From assembly GCA_008921705.1 (NCBI GenBank), contig VFFE01007033.1, positions 597,698-661,697 on the forward strand: a DNA stretch of 64,000 bases, read 5' to 3'. The notes under the pieces were generated by a model. That model was not told the origin of the DNA and searched no databases. It saw only the letters and a list, made by a program, of their open reading frames with translations. This DNA is from Burhinus oedicnemus (taxonomy: Eukaryota > Chordata > Aves > Charadriiformes > Burhinidae). This document shows, one piece after another, positions 1-15,765 of this stretch. Numbering within the stretch: the first letter of the stretch is position 1; every line of letters begins with the position of its first letter. The position numbers were made by a program, and so were the translations under genes.

Positions 1-2909
<2,909 letters not shown>

Positions 2910-4764
2910 TTAATGGAAACACTGAGGGCTTCATGCATCCTCTGAGTACAAATGATGTGGCTGGTGTAATCCTCAATAAATCTGAGATGTACATGAAACA
3001 AAACAAGCCCAATGTTTGCATGACAGTCACATTATCTGAACGTGTTTCAAGTGCACATTGATATTCCTGGGGAAAACTCCTCAGCCAGCTGACCCAGCCA
3101 CAAGCAGCCCCGTTAACACCCAGATACGGGTAGCACAAAGAAGGAACTGTGCTGCGAACTGCAGTGAGCAGATGTGCAGGAAAAACATGGTATATAGGGA
3201 GGATACAAGCTGCAGGACAGCTCATGCAGACAGGAATGCAAATAAACGAAGGAGCTGCTTTATTGTTCAGCATCTCAAGCCATAAAGTAATCCACGTGGT
3301 CCACAACACTTAAATCTGCCTCTCTGCAGGCACCCTCTCTTGTTGCTGGTGTCATTTGCTCCAAAAGCCCTGTCCTGGGACACTGAGAGCAACAGAGGTG
3401 CCAGTCCCTGATTCCTGCTGAGGATCTTTTTGAGAAGAAACTCAAGGAAACTCCTCTGATGACTGCAGCCCAGAGGGTGGCCATTTCCCTGCCTTTTACA
3501 GCACCCCTGTCCTGGCCCACCCCAGTGTAACTGGGTGCAGGGAGAGGATGCATCACATTGCTCTGATACAATTGTGACTCACTGTTCACAACGCAATCAC
3601 TAATCGTTTATTTGCAATAGAATAGCACCAAGCGGAGGCAGCCAAGAATGAAACCCATTGTACAAGATGATGCACAGACCCATAATAAAATAAAGCCCTG
3701 GCACAAGGACTCTGGAAACCAGACAGGCTCCGCACAAGCAAAAGAAAGTACATTTCACCAGACAGGAGGAGGCTGTGGGACATAAAAATCATCCTGTGTC
3801 ACCACAACTGAACCTGCATCTCCTGAGTCCCTAAAAAGTGCCTTATCCCTGGACAAAAGCTCCCGTCAGCTTTCACTCCCTTTTGTTGGGAGCAGGAGAG
3901 GAGGAAAAAAAGGAGATATTCTCCATTCTCCATCAGTAAACAGGAACACTGATGATCTCTGCATTAGTCTTCTCCCCCTTTCCAATGAGAGCTGGGTTAT
4001 ACTCCAGAAATGCTGAGGTCAAGCAGTGTTTAAGGAATTCCAACAATCTGACAGCTGCTGCTGGCAAAAATGCTCTGTACACCTGCGAAGAGAAATACTT
4101 GGGCTGGTCGTCTGCCCCCAAGCAGGAGAGGGGCACAGGGAGGGCTAGGGAGCTGAGCTCTGCCACGGGTCAGGCTTTGCTACAGGGAACATCCCATGCT
4201 GACTCCTGTGCATGGACTTTCCGATGTCCAAAAGGCTTGTTAAAGAGAAGTGATCCACCAAAAGCTATCTGCAAGGGCTTTTTTCCAAGCAAAAGATTTT
4301 TTTTTCCTGCACTTTTTAGTGTTACCCTTTCACAGCAGCTCAGGGGCTGAAGTCAGGGTGTCAGCAGAGGGATTTCGCAGTGGTCCAAGGGCAAGCACAG
4401 ATCAGAGAGGCTCATTCCTACAGGGTCTAAATGAGGAGCGATAAAGCGACTCAGAGGTTGTGTCTAAATGGGCAAAATCCAAGAAAAATCACCGTGTCAG
4501 TGTGACTTAAGAGCTGACTTTCTCACTAAATGCATTTTGCTGCAAGCCATAAAATGCAGATTTTTTTATGAGAACCAGAATGCACAATAAATTCATATGA
4601 CCGGCTGGTTAACCCCAAGAGATCTGAAAAACAATACCTTCCCTCTCAGTACCTCCGAGTGCCTTTAAAGCCCATGTAGATTTATTGTTCTAAATCACAA
4701 TACTAAATGTTCACGCTTAGAATAATACGATATTATCATCGTATTACATAGTGATTTCAATATT

Positions 4765-4860
4765 TCAAAACACAGAGAAATGAAATGAATTGTCCAAGGT
4801 CACCCAAGAATATCAGTAAACGGGAGTTGAGACCAAAGTAGAATTTATAAACCACTCTAT
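4765..4860 (+). mobile_element. MIR-like SINE relic
   Basis: The stretch around cacagagaaatgaaatgaat, tgtccaaggtcacccaag and cgggagttgagacc follows the MIR consensus segment with cacagagaggttaagtaact, gcccaaggtcacacag and gccgggattcgaaccc. It is diverged, as expected for an ancient amniote SINE. The limits are approximate. Confidence 0.6.
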
Positions 4861-4872
4861 TTTGACAATAAA

Positions 4873-4887
4873 TTATATATATATATA
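4873..4887. repeat. Short AT dinucleotide repeat
   Basis: An (AT)n run of about seven units is followed by a short A tract. Confidence 0.9.
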
Positions 4888-6116
4888 AAAAAAATCACAC
4901 TCTGATTTATATTCTGAGTCTTAAATAGGCGTTCAGGTTTTCGGGTGTGGACTCAGCTCCCTGAGTTTGGCCAAACCCTGCGCAGCTCTGGAAGCGGCAT
5001 TTCCATTGCTGCTCACCTTCTCCTGCAAAGGCCATGTAATGGTCCTGTAGCTTTGTTGCCGAGCCCAACGTTCGCAGCAGTGCCAACTCCAGGACCAGAA
5101 GGGATAGTGACCCAGCAGGAACATGGTGAGCAGATGCCAGCACCATGCGATAGGGTTGACCATGCCCAACCATGGAGGAGGAGGTTTCCTCCTCCAACCA
5201 GAAAAGCTCTTTGATGCAGGGTCAGGAAGGAAGGAGGGACAAAATGAGGGACTCGTGGCAGGTGAGTGCTGCTGGAGCACAACAGGGGTCGGGGCAATGT
5301 TGGGGGGGATTTGTTTTGAAAGGGAAAAAGGTTCTAATGATGCACGTGGTCCCCAGAGACTCTGCCAGCAGCAATCGCTGCGAGGATGGGGAGGTCCCCG
5401 GCACCGCCAGGAGTGACAGGCACTCTAGCAAGGATGGGAGCGTCGCCAGCACGGGCTGTTAGATCTTGATCAAAAGGACAGCAGCAGAGAGCCGCAGCTC
5501 GCACTGAAAAAGTGTCAGCGCAGAGATGCAGGCAGCCCCTCGGGAGCATCTCCGCTAAGCAGACACTTGAAAATAATCAGTCAGTAGGGCTGGAAGACAT
5601 ATCTGTCCTGCTTGCTGCTGGCAGCCCTGCCACTGCTGCCGGCAGAGGAAGGAGAGCACTACAAGCAGGTTCCTTCATCCCCCGCAGAGAGCCACCCTCC
5701 TCCTCCTCTCCAGCCCAGCTGTGGCAGTGCCCTGCAGGGCAGCAGCTCCCAGAGGCCATCTCCATCCTCTCCCTCCCCAGCCAGGGCTCAGTTTGGAAAC
5801 CCCGGTGAGGCAGAACCAGTGCTTTTCTGTGGGTGAAGCAATGGCTGAAGTTGCTGTCCTGTTAAGAGAGGGAACCCTCCTGCCATGATGAAGAGCAGAG
5901 AGCACTGTTCCCTTTACCCCTCTATACACAAGAGGGAGGCAATGGAAATACGTGCAAGATTACCGCTCACCCCATCATGCCGAATGACACATGCACAACA
6001 GTACTCACATTAGTTCAGTATTTACTGACACAACACCCACACCAGTGAAGCAATGTCCCTGTGCTACCTCTGCGGCACGCCATAGCCTCTGCCGGTGTGC
6101 CAAAGCCTAGGGTTAA

Positions 6117-6177
6117 CATGCTAGCACATACCTGCAACATGCTAGCACATCCCTGCAACATGCTAGCACATCCCTGC
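6117..6177. repeat. 21-bp tandem repeat, three copies
   Basis: The unit catgctagcacat(a/c)cctgcaa is repeated three times, the last copy lacking its end. Copies are nearly identical, which suggests recent expansion and a possible length polymorphism. Each unit contains the palindrome gctagc. Confidence 0.95.
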
Positions 6178-8431
6178 TGTTCTGGTCTATCAGATATTTG
6201 TGTGTTCTTTTCCACTGAGGTTTAACCCAGTGCAATGGGTTTTCCATGGGCTGAGAGCACGCAAACGTCCCGTTACGGCAGCTCTGCTGACATGCAGTCA
6301 CTGAAGCATGGTTCAAGCCCTTCAACAGACACTTACACACAGTGCCCGTATTCATCATCCGACTGCTTTAAGGAAGAGACAAACCATAAATGTTTCACAG
6401 ACAGGAAACCTGGAAAATATCCATCTGAAATGAGGGATAGTCAGATGAGAACAACTAGCACTTTCTGTCCTCTGAGAAATAATAACTCAGACCAGTAAAT
6501 TGATACAAAGAACTTCACCACTTTGATAATTTCTCCTCTTTTTTCCCTCCACGTGGCTACCGTTTGCATAGATCAAGAAAACAGATAAGTAACAGGCACC
6601 AAAAGCTCTCAGGTCTTTCAGAATCAGTTAACCTGCTTTCTTTCCCCATCAGAGTTGATATACACAGCATCATTCGTTCCTTATCTTCACCCCATTTCAC
6701 ACATGCTACTTTTTGACAGCCGGCAGAGGCTAATCTGACACTCAGTACAGGCATTAAGTCCCCTACTCCAGAACCACTGGGCAGGCAGCCGTTTCTGAGG
6801 GTGAAGGCAGGCTGTGAGATATGAGCGTACGCTGGCAAGCCTCCAGCCACTGGGTACCGACAATTATGTGTATCTGATGGACAGGAGGATCACAGCTCAC
6901 GGCGGGGGAAGAACCTTTGCTGCAAATAAAAAAAGCTCACAGAGAAAACGCACCCCCAACCAGCCCTGTGCAGACTTCCCTTGCCTCTTATCTCCAAAGC
7001 TGTAATCTCCATTTCCACAGGGAATCTGGGATGGTCCACGACTGGAGAGCCATGGACACATCACCACTGCTGTCACAGGGGAACACAGTGGGTACCCAGC
7101 ATCTCAGGGCCATTCTGACCTGCACAGAGTCCTGTATCTCAGAGGCCACCCAGCCAGCAGGACATAGCCATAATTTGCAGGTGACTGCTTCTTTGGCACT
7201 CTTATTTTCTCTGAAGATAACCCACAAATGCTCTGAAGTCCAGGAGAAGCAAGCTGTTCTGTTTTCATACAAAGAGGTTGAGCATATCAAAGACATCTCT
7301 AAGACGGCACAAAGGTGTCATTCACTCCTGGCTGCTTAATCAGGCTGGGTTGTAGATTTGACTTAACATTTCCCACTTCCTTCATACTAGGAGCAGCTAC
7401 TGAAACATCAAGAAAGACTTCTGAAGCTAAAAGTGTTTTAAATTAAAAAGACTGACAAACGAAGAAAGCCTAACTAGAAGGTGACAATCTAACATCAGAT
7501 TTAACAACTGGCTGATGAGTTATTGCTCTAAGGGGCTCCAAGAGATCAGCTTGGGTCCCACACGGACAGCTAACAGAGGATGGGCAATGGGCAGGTCAGC
7601 GGAGGGCAGCACAGCTACGGAAACGTGGTAGCATATTTGCACCCTAATCCTTCCTTCACTGTGCCCAATGTCACTTCCACATGTCATTTTGTGTGCTTTC
7701 ACAAACAGGCCAAACTTGTGCACATGCAAAGCATGGATGTGGGTTGCTCTGGTTTGCCCTTAGGCTTCATCACATCCTACCTCCGGCAGCACGAAACCAA
7801 AGAGCAAGTATGTGATTTTGGCCATTTTTTTGGAGAGGAGACCATAAGGCACTGCCATTTCTTCAGTTGGAGCTTTCAGAGGTGAGTTTCTGTCACTGAC
7901 TTCAAATGTGGATGGAGAACCAAGTAAAAATTCAGTCTGGGGTGCTCAGGGCTTCTCCTTCTCATCTTCCAAAGCAAGGTTAGCCTGCTTTGGTCACAAT
8001 GCAATGCTAACAGCCTACACAATGTAATTCCCCCATTAGATAAATAATTAATCACCCTGTGTGCTGCAATTACTTCCAGAGTGGGCAGGTCTCATAAGGA
8101 AATGATGAATCATCCACATTTCCAAAAGAATTTATTTAATGTAAAGCTGCTGTAACTCATTTTCTCACCATCCTTCCTCTACCCAGAAACTGGCGCTAAT
8201 TGAAAGGCAGAGAGAAAGATTTATCTGCTATCAAATGGACTGATCTGGCAGGAATTAAAACCAATCCAGAATAAGGAAGGTGCTATGGCTGGACAGAGGG
8301 ATGCTTCTCAGTGCTGTTAGCCTGAAGCTCTCTTTAACTGTCTGTCCCCAAACCACGACACTGTCCTGGCCCAGATCAGCAGTGGGAAGAAAAAGATGGA
8401 AAGACAGTCAGGACAGTGTTTACTGGTACTA

Positions 8432-8728
<297 letters not shown>

Positions 8729-9059
8729 TCACCGCATCAGTTCTTCATTTCTTTTGGATATATGAGCCTCTAGTCTTCTTTTACAGGGTGGATATGTTTC
8801 CTTTCTTTACCTTCTGATGCATCCTTGAGAAAGGATGACTTCCGCTGGAAGGCTACAAAGTAGATGGTTCCTATTTAACCTGAGGAAAAGCTTTGGCAGC
8901 ACATTTGCATGTGAACACAGCTGAAGTGGGAGTTATCACTCGTCACCTGCAGCACAGTGACCATGGACAAGCATCAGGGGAAGTGTGTGCTCCACATTCC
9001 CAGTTCCAGGTCCAGGACTCAAATCCACACGACCTTAAATCCTTAAATGCGTGGAAAGG

Positions 9060-9180
9060 CATGTTTAAAATATATATTGAGGGGGTATACATAAATATCA
9101 ATAAATATTTTATATATTTAAAACATAGGTACATTTAAATCATGTATGCATACACACATATATGTATACATACATTACAG
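9060..9180. repeat. AT-rich low-complexity stretch
   Basis: Irregular runs of atatata, ataaatat and atacacacatatatgtatacat form a degenerate alternating purine-pyrimidine stretch. Confidence 0.8.
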
Positions 9181-9193
9181 GTTGCTTGGCAAC
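9181..9193. promoter_or_regulatory. RFX-type X-box-like motif
   Basis: gttgcttggcaac fits the X-box pattern RYYNYY-N(1-3)-RRNRAC, with GTTGCT, a one-base spacer and GGCAAC. An NFI half-site (ttggc) overlaps it and is an alternative reading. Confidence 0.45.
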
Positions 9194-9224
9194 CATGTGT
9201 TTAAATTGGCTGGTAGTAAGTCAT

Positions 9225-9560
9225 TACACTGTGATGAGTTAATAATCCATTTCCGTCTGGAAGATGAAGAATATCTTTTTCCATATCAGCATATGGTTAA
9301 GTGTCTATAACCTGCTCCCCGCGCTGTGTTCCAAACGCGCAGCTCGGTGTCAGTGGCAGCGTGAGAGCAATCAGTTTTACACGTCCCGAAGTTGATTGCA
9401 ATCTCTCTGGGACTTTAAAATGCCCATTGTTTTGGATGAATTATACCACAAGAAGCCTTCATTTTTGTTAACAATCTGCCCACGGCATTAGAAGATTCAA
9501 TTCCAAAGCTATTATTCTGCCTTCAAAGCCTCCAAGTGCAAGACTCGGCACACAAATTTA
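9225..9560. promoter_or_regulatory. Candidate conserved noncoding block with SOX-like sites
   Basis: This low-repeat, AT-rich stretch carries a SOX-type ccattgtt, a ttgttaacaa palindrome and TAAT motifs. The appearance suggests an enhancer, but conservation cannot be seen from one sequence. Confidence 0.3.
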
Positions 9561-11291
9561 TATACACTTTATACACAGAAATGCACCAAGCGTGATTAAT
9601 GCAGAAATCCAATTCAGTTAGAGAAGCAACCCTCATCACCCAGGCCCATTGGTGTCAGAGATTAATCTACTGAGCTGACAATAAAAACCCTCCCCAGTAA
9701 CTTTACTGCTACAAAAAGCCAAATCTGTTCAAAATCAGGACACTGAACGTAGGGAAACTACTCCTAGCCCACATCCTCCAGGGCTTGGGCAAGCTCCCCG
9801 CCCTGGAGGAGAAGCAGCTTGGGTTGGAGAGCCCTTGGAGATCCTCAGTCTCCTCAGCCTTGGAACTCCTCAGCTTGGAGAAAAGAATTCCTGATCACAC
9901 TCAAATCCCTGCCACATCTCTGACTATCTCCACACCTATGACCCTGGGCTCAAGCGCAAAGGAGCAATAATGCATGAAGGACTTCAAGAGAACTTCACCT
10001 GTCCTGCAACATCTCATTGGGATGCACACAAGGCATCAGGCCCAGTTCTGCACCCCTTCCTTCCACTGATAGCACCTCGGACCACTTGCCCTGCTCTGCC
10101 ACATCCCAGTTTAGCACTTGTATGAGTAAGGAGCCTTCAGAGGAGATCAAGTGTAACGAATCAACCCTGTGCTGGGCTAAAAAAAGCTCAGATGAAAAAT
10201 GCAAGGAAAAACAAAATCTGACAGTTGCAGTTTTCCACAGCAGGGCTGGGCCTCTTGGGTCCTTCTACTGTAAGTTCACCACAACGCTGAAAAGGTCAGG
10301 CATTGTTCCAGCCCTCATGTTTTCTCCTGCCTCCAAAGCACCCAACTACATTCTGCTGCAGAACTGACATTTTTAAGAATAGGGGCTTTCAGGAAAATAT
10401 TTACAGCTTCCTGGTTTCGCCTATTCCCAACACAGACGTCAATTCGCGATTGAGGTGTGCTGTGACTGATTGTCTCCCACCATCGGTTGTGCAGCTCCCG
10501 AGCTGCAGCTGGGACCGCCGGAGGCTGCCGGCATGGAGCACGCGTTTCCTGCCACCTGTCCTCTGCCGGGCCCCACCGCCACTCGGAGGATCAAACCATG
10601 ATGAGGGATGTTTCCGACGTGAAGGGAGCAGCCTGTCAAACACAGGAAGTGAGGACGTGCGGTCCGAGGTCTAGGCTGTGGAAGAAGGGCAGCTGGGGTT
10701 TCTCTTTAGAAGGGTTGCATGGGAAACACCAGCCTAGAGCGCTGCAGGATGTTCTCTGCAGAGCTTCCCTGCTGCCACACACAAAGCATCACGAGGTAGT
10801 CAACCCAGGAAGGAAAGTCAAGCAGCCACAGTGTAATTCAGTGCTTGCAAGAGTTCAGGACCCACATGCAAGACCCTAAGTCATGGATCTGGCTCGGAAA
10901 GAAATGCACAAAATGGAGCCATGGAGGGATCATGGATGCCAAAGCTACCCTAGCTCTGCTAGAACTGCTAGGTGGGCTCTTCATGCTGGAAAATAAACCT
11001 GGAGGAAGGCTGATCAGGGAAGGTCAATGCAAGCCCTTGCCCCCTCCAAAATCAACTAATGGGCTTTATCTACCTCTCCTGGGAGATGCAGTATTTCTAC
11101 ACAGCGTTTGGCCAGAAGGAGCCCAGACAACCCACAACTTTAACTGAAAGAGTCTCCCATGGCAGAAACACTGGCCAAGACCCTCAGCCCCGATTAATTG
11201 TGTCCTAGCACAACTGTGAGAGCAAGAGCAAGCCTGACCACCTTTTTCCACCTGGAGAAAGGACAGCAGTACATGGTTTGGATATGTCCTA

Positions 11292-11579
<288 letters not shown>

Positions 11580-12229
11580 CTAACCTCCTGCACAGAGAAA
11601 CAAGACTAGTGGCACGTTCTTGCTATATGTCTGCCTCTGCACATTGAGCTGATTGACCCAACCATGACAGAAGACAGCGCTCCATGACCCACATGCTCCA
11701 CAGCAAGGTCTACTGGAGCAGCGAGATGCACAGACACTGCATTGGCACTAATTGGAGGTCATTCTCAACAGCTTCAGCAGGCTTTGGATCCAAGCTCACA
11801 TCAGAAAAGAGACGTCTATCCTTGCTGTCACTGCTAATGTCTTATCTGCTGTGAATATCCTTCTGATGTGCATGGCTTGACTATTTTGCTTAAATACCTT
11901 GACCAAAAGAGCTCCAAGATACCCTAGTAAAACTTACAGCCCTTGATTTCCATCTCTGTTAGGCACGTGCTCCAGCTCATTGCATACTCCACCTTCCAGC
12001 ACCACGCAAGGAATGGACACATCTCCGTGCTGGGAAGCAACAGGCTTCAGCTGATAGAAAAAGCAGCTGCCAAGAGCTCAGCAGCTCAACAAACCGAGGC
12101 TTTTGGGGTTGGGACCACCCGACAGTGAATGACAAACCTCAGCATGCCCATGCAGGATGAATACAGACCAGCCCGTTTCAGCACAGCCACAGCTGTAACC
12201 ATTGTGCAGAAAGACTCTGGCATGCTGTT

Positions 12230-12400
12230 AGAGCTACATAAATAATACAGTAATTATTACTATTAATTAATTGGAAGGTGCTGCCTGTTGACTCTGCAAT
12301 AAACATATTTGAAGCTAATAAACATCCCAGTGGTTATTTAGCTCATGATTCATTTATAGTGCCACATCCGCGGGAAGATCTCTCACATTATCATACAAAA
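12230..12400. promoter_or_regulatory. Candidate conserved noncoding block, homeodomain motifs
   Basis: taattattactattaattaa and later gctaataaac and catgattcat give many TAAT cores in about 150 bp of non-repetitive sequence, close to the Ig2 exon. Confidence 0.3.
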
Positions 12401-13280
12401 TAAACTCCACGAGAGGCCCCTGTTCTGCCACCCCAGCCTGATAATACCCCTCTTCCCAGCCAGGAAGCCTTGTCCCCTTTTACATGCGTCAAGTGTAATG
12501 AATGTACCTCTGCTAAAGAACAAGCTGCGTATGTGTCAGGGCAGCTTAATCATTCATCTGCAAACTCCAGTTGGGCTCAGGCAGATGGGAGATGGCCATT
12601 AGCAATCATACATTAAATATGTGTTGCATTAACCTGCACTGCTCCCGCAATCACTGCTCTCAACCCACTGACTGCAGATTTGCTAAGCTGATCGAGTAAC
12701 ACGGAGCAAAGTCCCCGGCCCCCCACGGCCACAGGGTTGGGAAGGTTTTGCAGCCATGAGGGTGGGATGGGCAGCAGCCCCACATCCCGATGCACCGATG
12801 GGAGCAGGACCGGGAAGTGGCTGTGCAATGCTCCAGCCGGAGTGGAGCACACCAGCACAAGGTGAAAGATCATGCAAAAATATATTTCCCTTTCCCAGGA
12901 TGAAAGTTAATGCAAATATCCTCCCTGGTAAGAGACGGAGCGCAATGGTGGAATGGCAGTTTACCCAATTCGTGCACATTTAGCCTTGAAATGAGACTGC
13001 TCGTGGCCCAGAGCACTCAGCCATGTGGGAAAGAGCCCAAAGGCTGCTGGGGGTCTCCCACACCAGGCAATCCCCATTCCAAAGTGGTAGGGGGTGCCTC
13101 AAAAAATGCAGGGTCTGGGGGTGCCTGCAGCAGGAGAGCTCGAGGGAGCCTCCAGAATATTTCAAGGCTACCACTCGGAGGTCCAGGTCAGGGCAAGCAT
13201 CTTGCAACCAAAGCTTATGAACTCTCACCAAGAAATGAATCCAAGAATTAATGACAATGACACAAAGCTTGTTAATAAAG

Positions 13281-13294
13281 AAAAAAAAAAAAAA
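13281..13294. repeat. A14 homopolymer
   Basis: An uninterrupted run of 14 A is followed at once by a G-rich stretch. Confidence 0.9.
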
Positions 13295-13449
13295 GGGTAG
13301 GGGGGAGCAGATTCACATGCCTGCAGGAAAATTCCTTTCAGATGTACAGATGCTCAGTCCGGAGGTTTTTCGGTGGCTGACAGGGTTGATGAGAAGAGGG
13401 AGGTGTGAATGAGAACAGCCCCAGCACAGACTTTGCTCTGCTGGCTACA

Positions 13450-13760
13450 GAATTCATTGCTGTTCCTTTATTTCAATAATATCACCTCTTATAGGTAAAA
13501 CTGCAGCAATAACCTCTACTCTTAAAGACACTAGTATTAATATTTATCATGAATAAAACATGGAAAGTTATAAATAATTCAGTTATGAGGATGTTAAGTA
13601 AAATATTACTCTTCAATGACCCTATAATGTGGCTTTGAAGCACAGTTTTATGTTAAATGCCTAGGAAATACCGTGACCCTTGCCAAGACCAGCTGGTTTG
13701 CAGAAGGTGCATTAAAAATTCATGCACCGAGCTACAAAATGCTATTTTTAACACAGGTTT
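13450..13760. promoter_or_regulatory. Candidate conserved noncoding block, AT-rich
   Basis: This AT-rich but complex sequence contains ttcaataatatc, tattaatatttatcatg and ttataaataattcag. It is not a simple repeat and not a recognisable transposon. Confidence 0.25.
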
Positions 13761-15654
13761 ACGAGTTTATTTACAGTTGCAGAGACAGAAGCTTTTGTAG
13801 CATCTCCTGTAAAACAGCAACAAAACTTGAACGCGAGTGATTACCTGGAATGCTGTTTTCAGCCTGGAAATAAATCACTGGGAGGAGAGGAGAGCGATAC
13901 GAGCACAACTGCTTTACAGGGCATCGCTCAGAGGGGCTAAATCTCTGCTGACCCACGTGAGATTTTTATATACGTCCCAACTGACTGTAACAAACTCATA
14001 CAGAGGAGTGCTTGCTCCTATGTGTCACTTGTCTTTCAGCAGCAAACACCAGGAGCCCTGTTATCAGCCGGGCACTATTGTTTCAGCTGCCGTGGAGAAG
14101 AGCTGCACACCAGCCCCGGTGGGGTTGGCCAGCAGCCAGGGAGCTGCATCTCATTTCTATGCTAATGGCCATAATCATTTTAAAAATAAATACATGCAAT
14201 CACAATATTCACCCGTGAGCTCCTAAGAGGGAAGGCACCCTCTAATCCATCTGCCTGCAGTCTCTGTTGTCCAGCAGTGCAGCATCCACGTGCCAATGGA
14301 AGGACTGGTGCTGCCCCAGGCCCCTTTTTACTGTCATCAGACAGGGTGAGTATCACTCTGTTCCCATTAAACTTCCCTCTGCCATCTCCATGTGTAGCAC
14401 AGGACCGTCCACACACGCAGTGAGTGTAGGGTAGTAATCAAGCCATAAAATCAGACCCAAATCACGCGCACACTCATTGCTCCATACTGATGCTCCATGT
14501 CACGGTGTCTCAGAGCTTCTGCTATGATCACACCTGGACCTTGGCCATGGTACACACAGACCAGCACAAGGTAGGGAAAACCAAAATAAAATGGGCTCAC
14601 AGCAGATGGGGAATGATCCTAGCAGCCCTCCCATGCTGCAGGCGTGGGTGCACCTTCTCCCAAAGACGTCGGTCAAGGCTAGATTCAGATTGAGTTGTCT
14701 ACAGCCACACTGACACATGATGCAGAGGAGTTACTCTTCATCTCTCCTTCCCCCATGTTGTATCACGGAGGAACTCAACTAGGATGAGGTTGGATAACAG
14801 GTGGGGCTCTTCCTTAAAGACAAGCCCATGGTTGGGATCTCCCACCTCCTAACCCTCACCAGCATGCAGTCCCCAAAGGCATGTCCTATGGACACAGCAC
14901 AGGTAAGCAGCAGCTCTTACCCTCATCCATATTCACAGAGGACTCATCCTAGCAAACAAGTTTGCTGGGGCTCCCCTAATCGAAGTGCAAACACTCTCTC
15001 CATCCTAACAGGCCCTGTGAAAAGGCCAATGGAATAAAAATGAAAATAGGTATCGAGTGAAATTTTCTTTACTCCATGAAAAACTAAATTGAAACCATTA
15101 GTGGCCAATCCTTTTTTGCTCAGTACAGCATTAGTGCTAAGCTGGAGATTGACCCCGATTTGACATAGAAAAAGAAAACATTAACTTGTTATGTCAAAGC
15201 AAATTGCAGGCCTGTTAGAATCATTAAAACGCAAACATTATTATCAACTGCCGGCACATGGGGAGGAAGAAGACTTGAAAGGTTCCATGCCAAGCCTGGT
15301 GCTAGGACAGTATTTGGGAAGCTGAACTAGTTCTGCAATCACATCACTTTTTGCTTTTAAATTACTTACGGGGAAACAGATACCCAGGTTGGCTCTGACA
15401 CCAGAGGATGCTGGGGAGGAGCTGAGCATCCTCACCGCCACCAATGCCAGGCAGTTCACAAAGAACAGCCCGCAAGCAAAGACCCTTTCTCCACATTGCT
15501 GCCACTAACCTGTTAAATTCAGACCTCTTCCAATGCAGGCACATGGTTAAAATGCCTCAAAGATAACACAGTAGAAGGAACAAGAGTTTAATGGGGACAT
15601 GCCTCTGGTACCTGGGCTCCTAGACACCCCTGACAAGGAGGGCAAGCTTTGTTA

Positions 15655-15765
15655 GCTTCATTACAGCTGATGAAGGTGAAGCTTGGGAGGTAAACGGTTT
15701 GCCCAGTGCGAGAGAACAAGCTGTGGGCAGAGCCGACCCCTTTCAAGAGTGGCTCCATCTTGATG
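15655..15765 (+). mobile_element. MIR-like SINE relic
   Basis: The order of landmarks matches MIR: cattacagctgatgaaggtg, then gaggtaaacggtttgccca, then ctgtgggcagagccgaccc. They correspond to the fixed MIR series ttacagatgaggaaactg, ggttaagtaacttgccca and agtggcagagccggg. It is ancient and diverged. Confidence 0.6.

Noticed and set aside
9740..9960. Second CR1 fragment
   Set aside because: Phrases such as cagcttggagaaaag resemble CR1 5' sequence, but the order of the rest does not follow the element.
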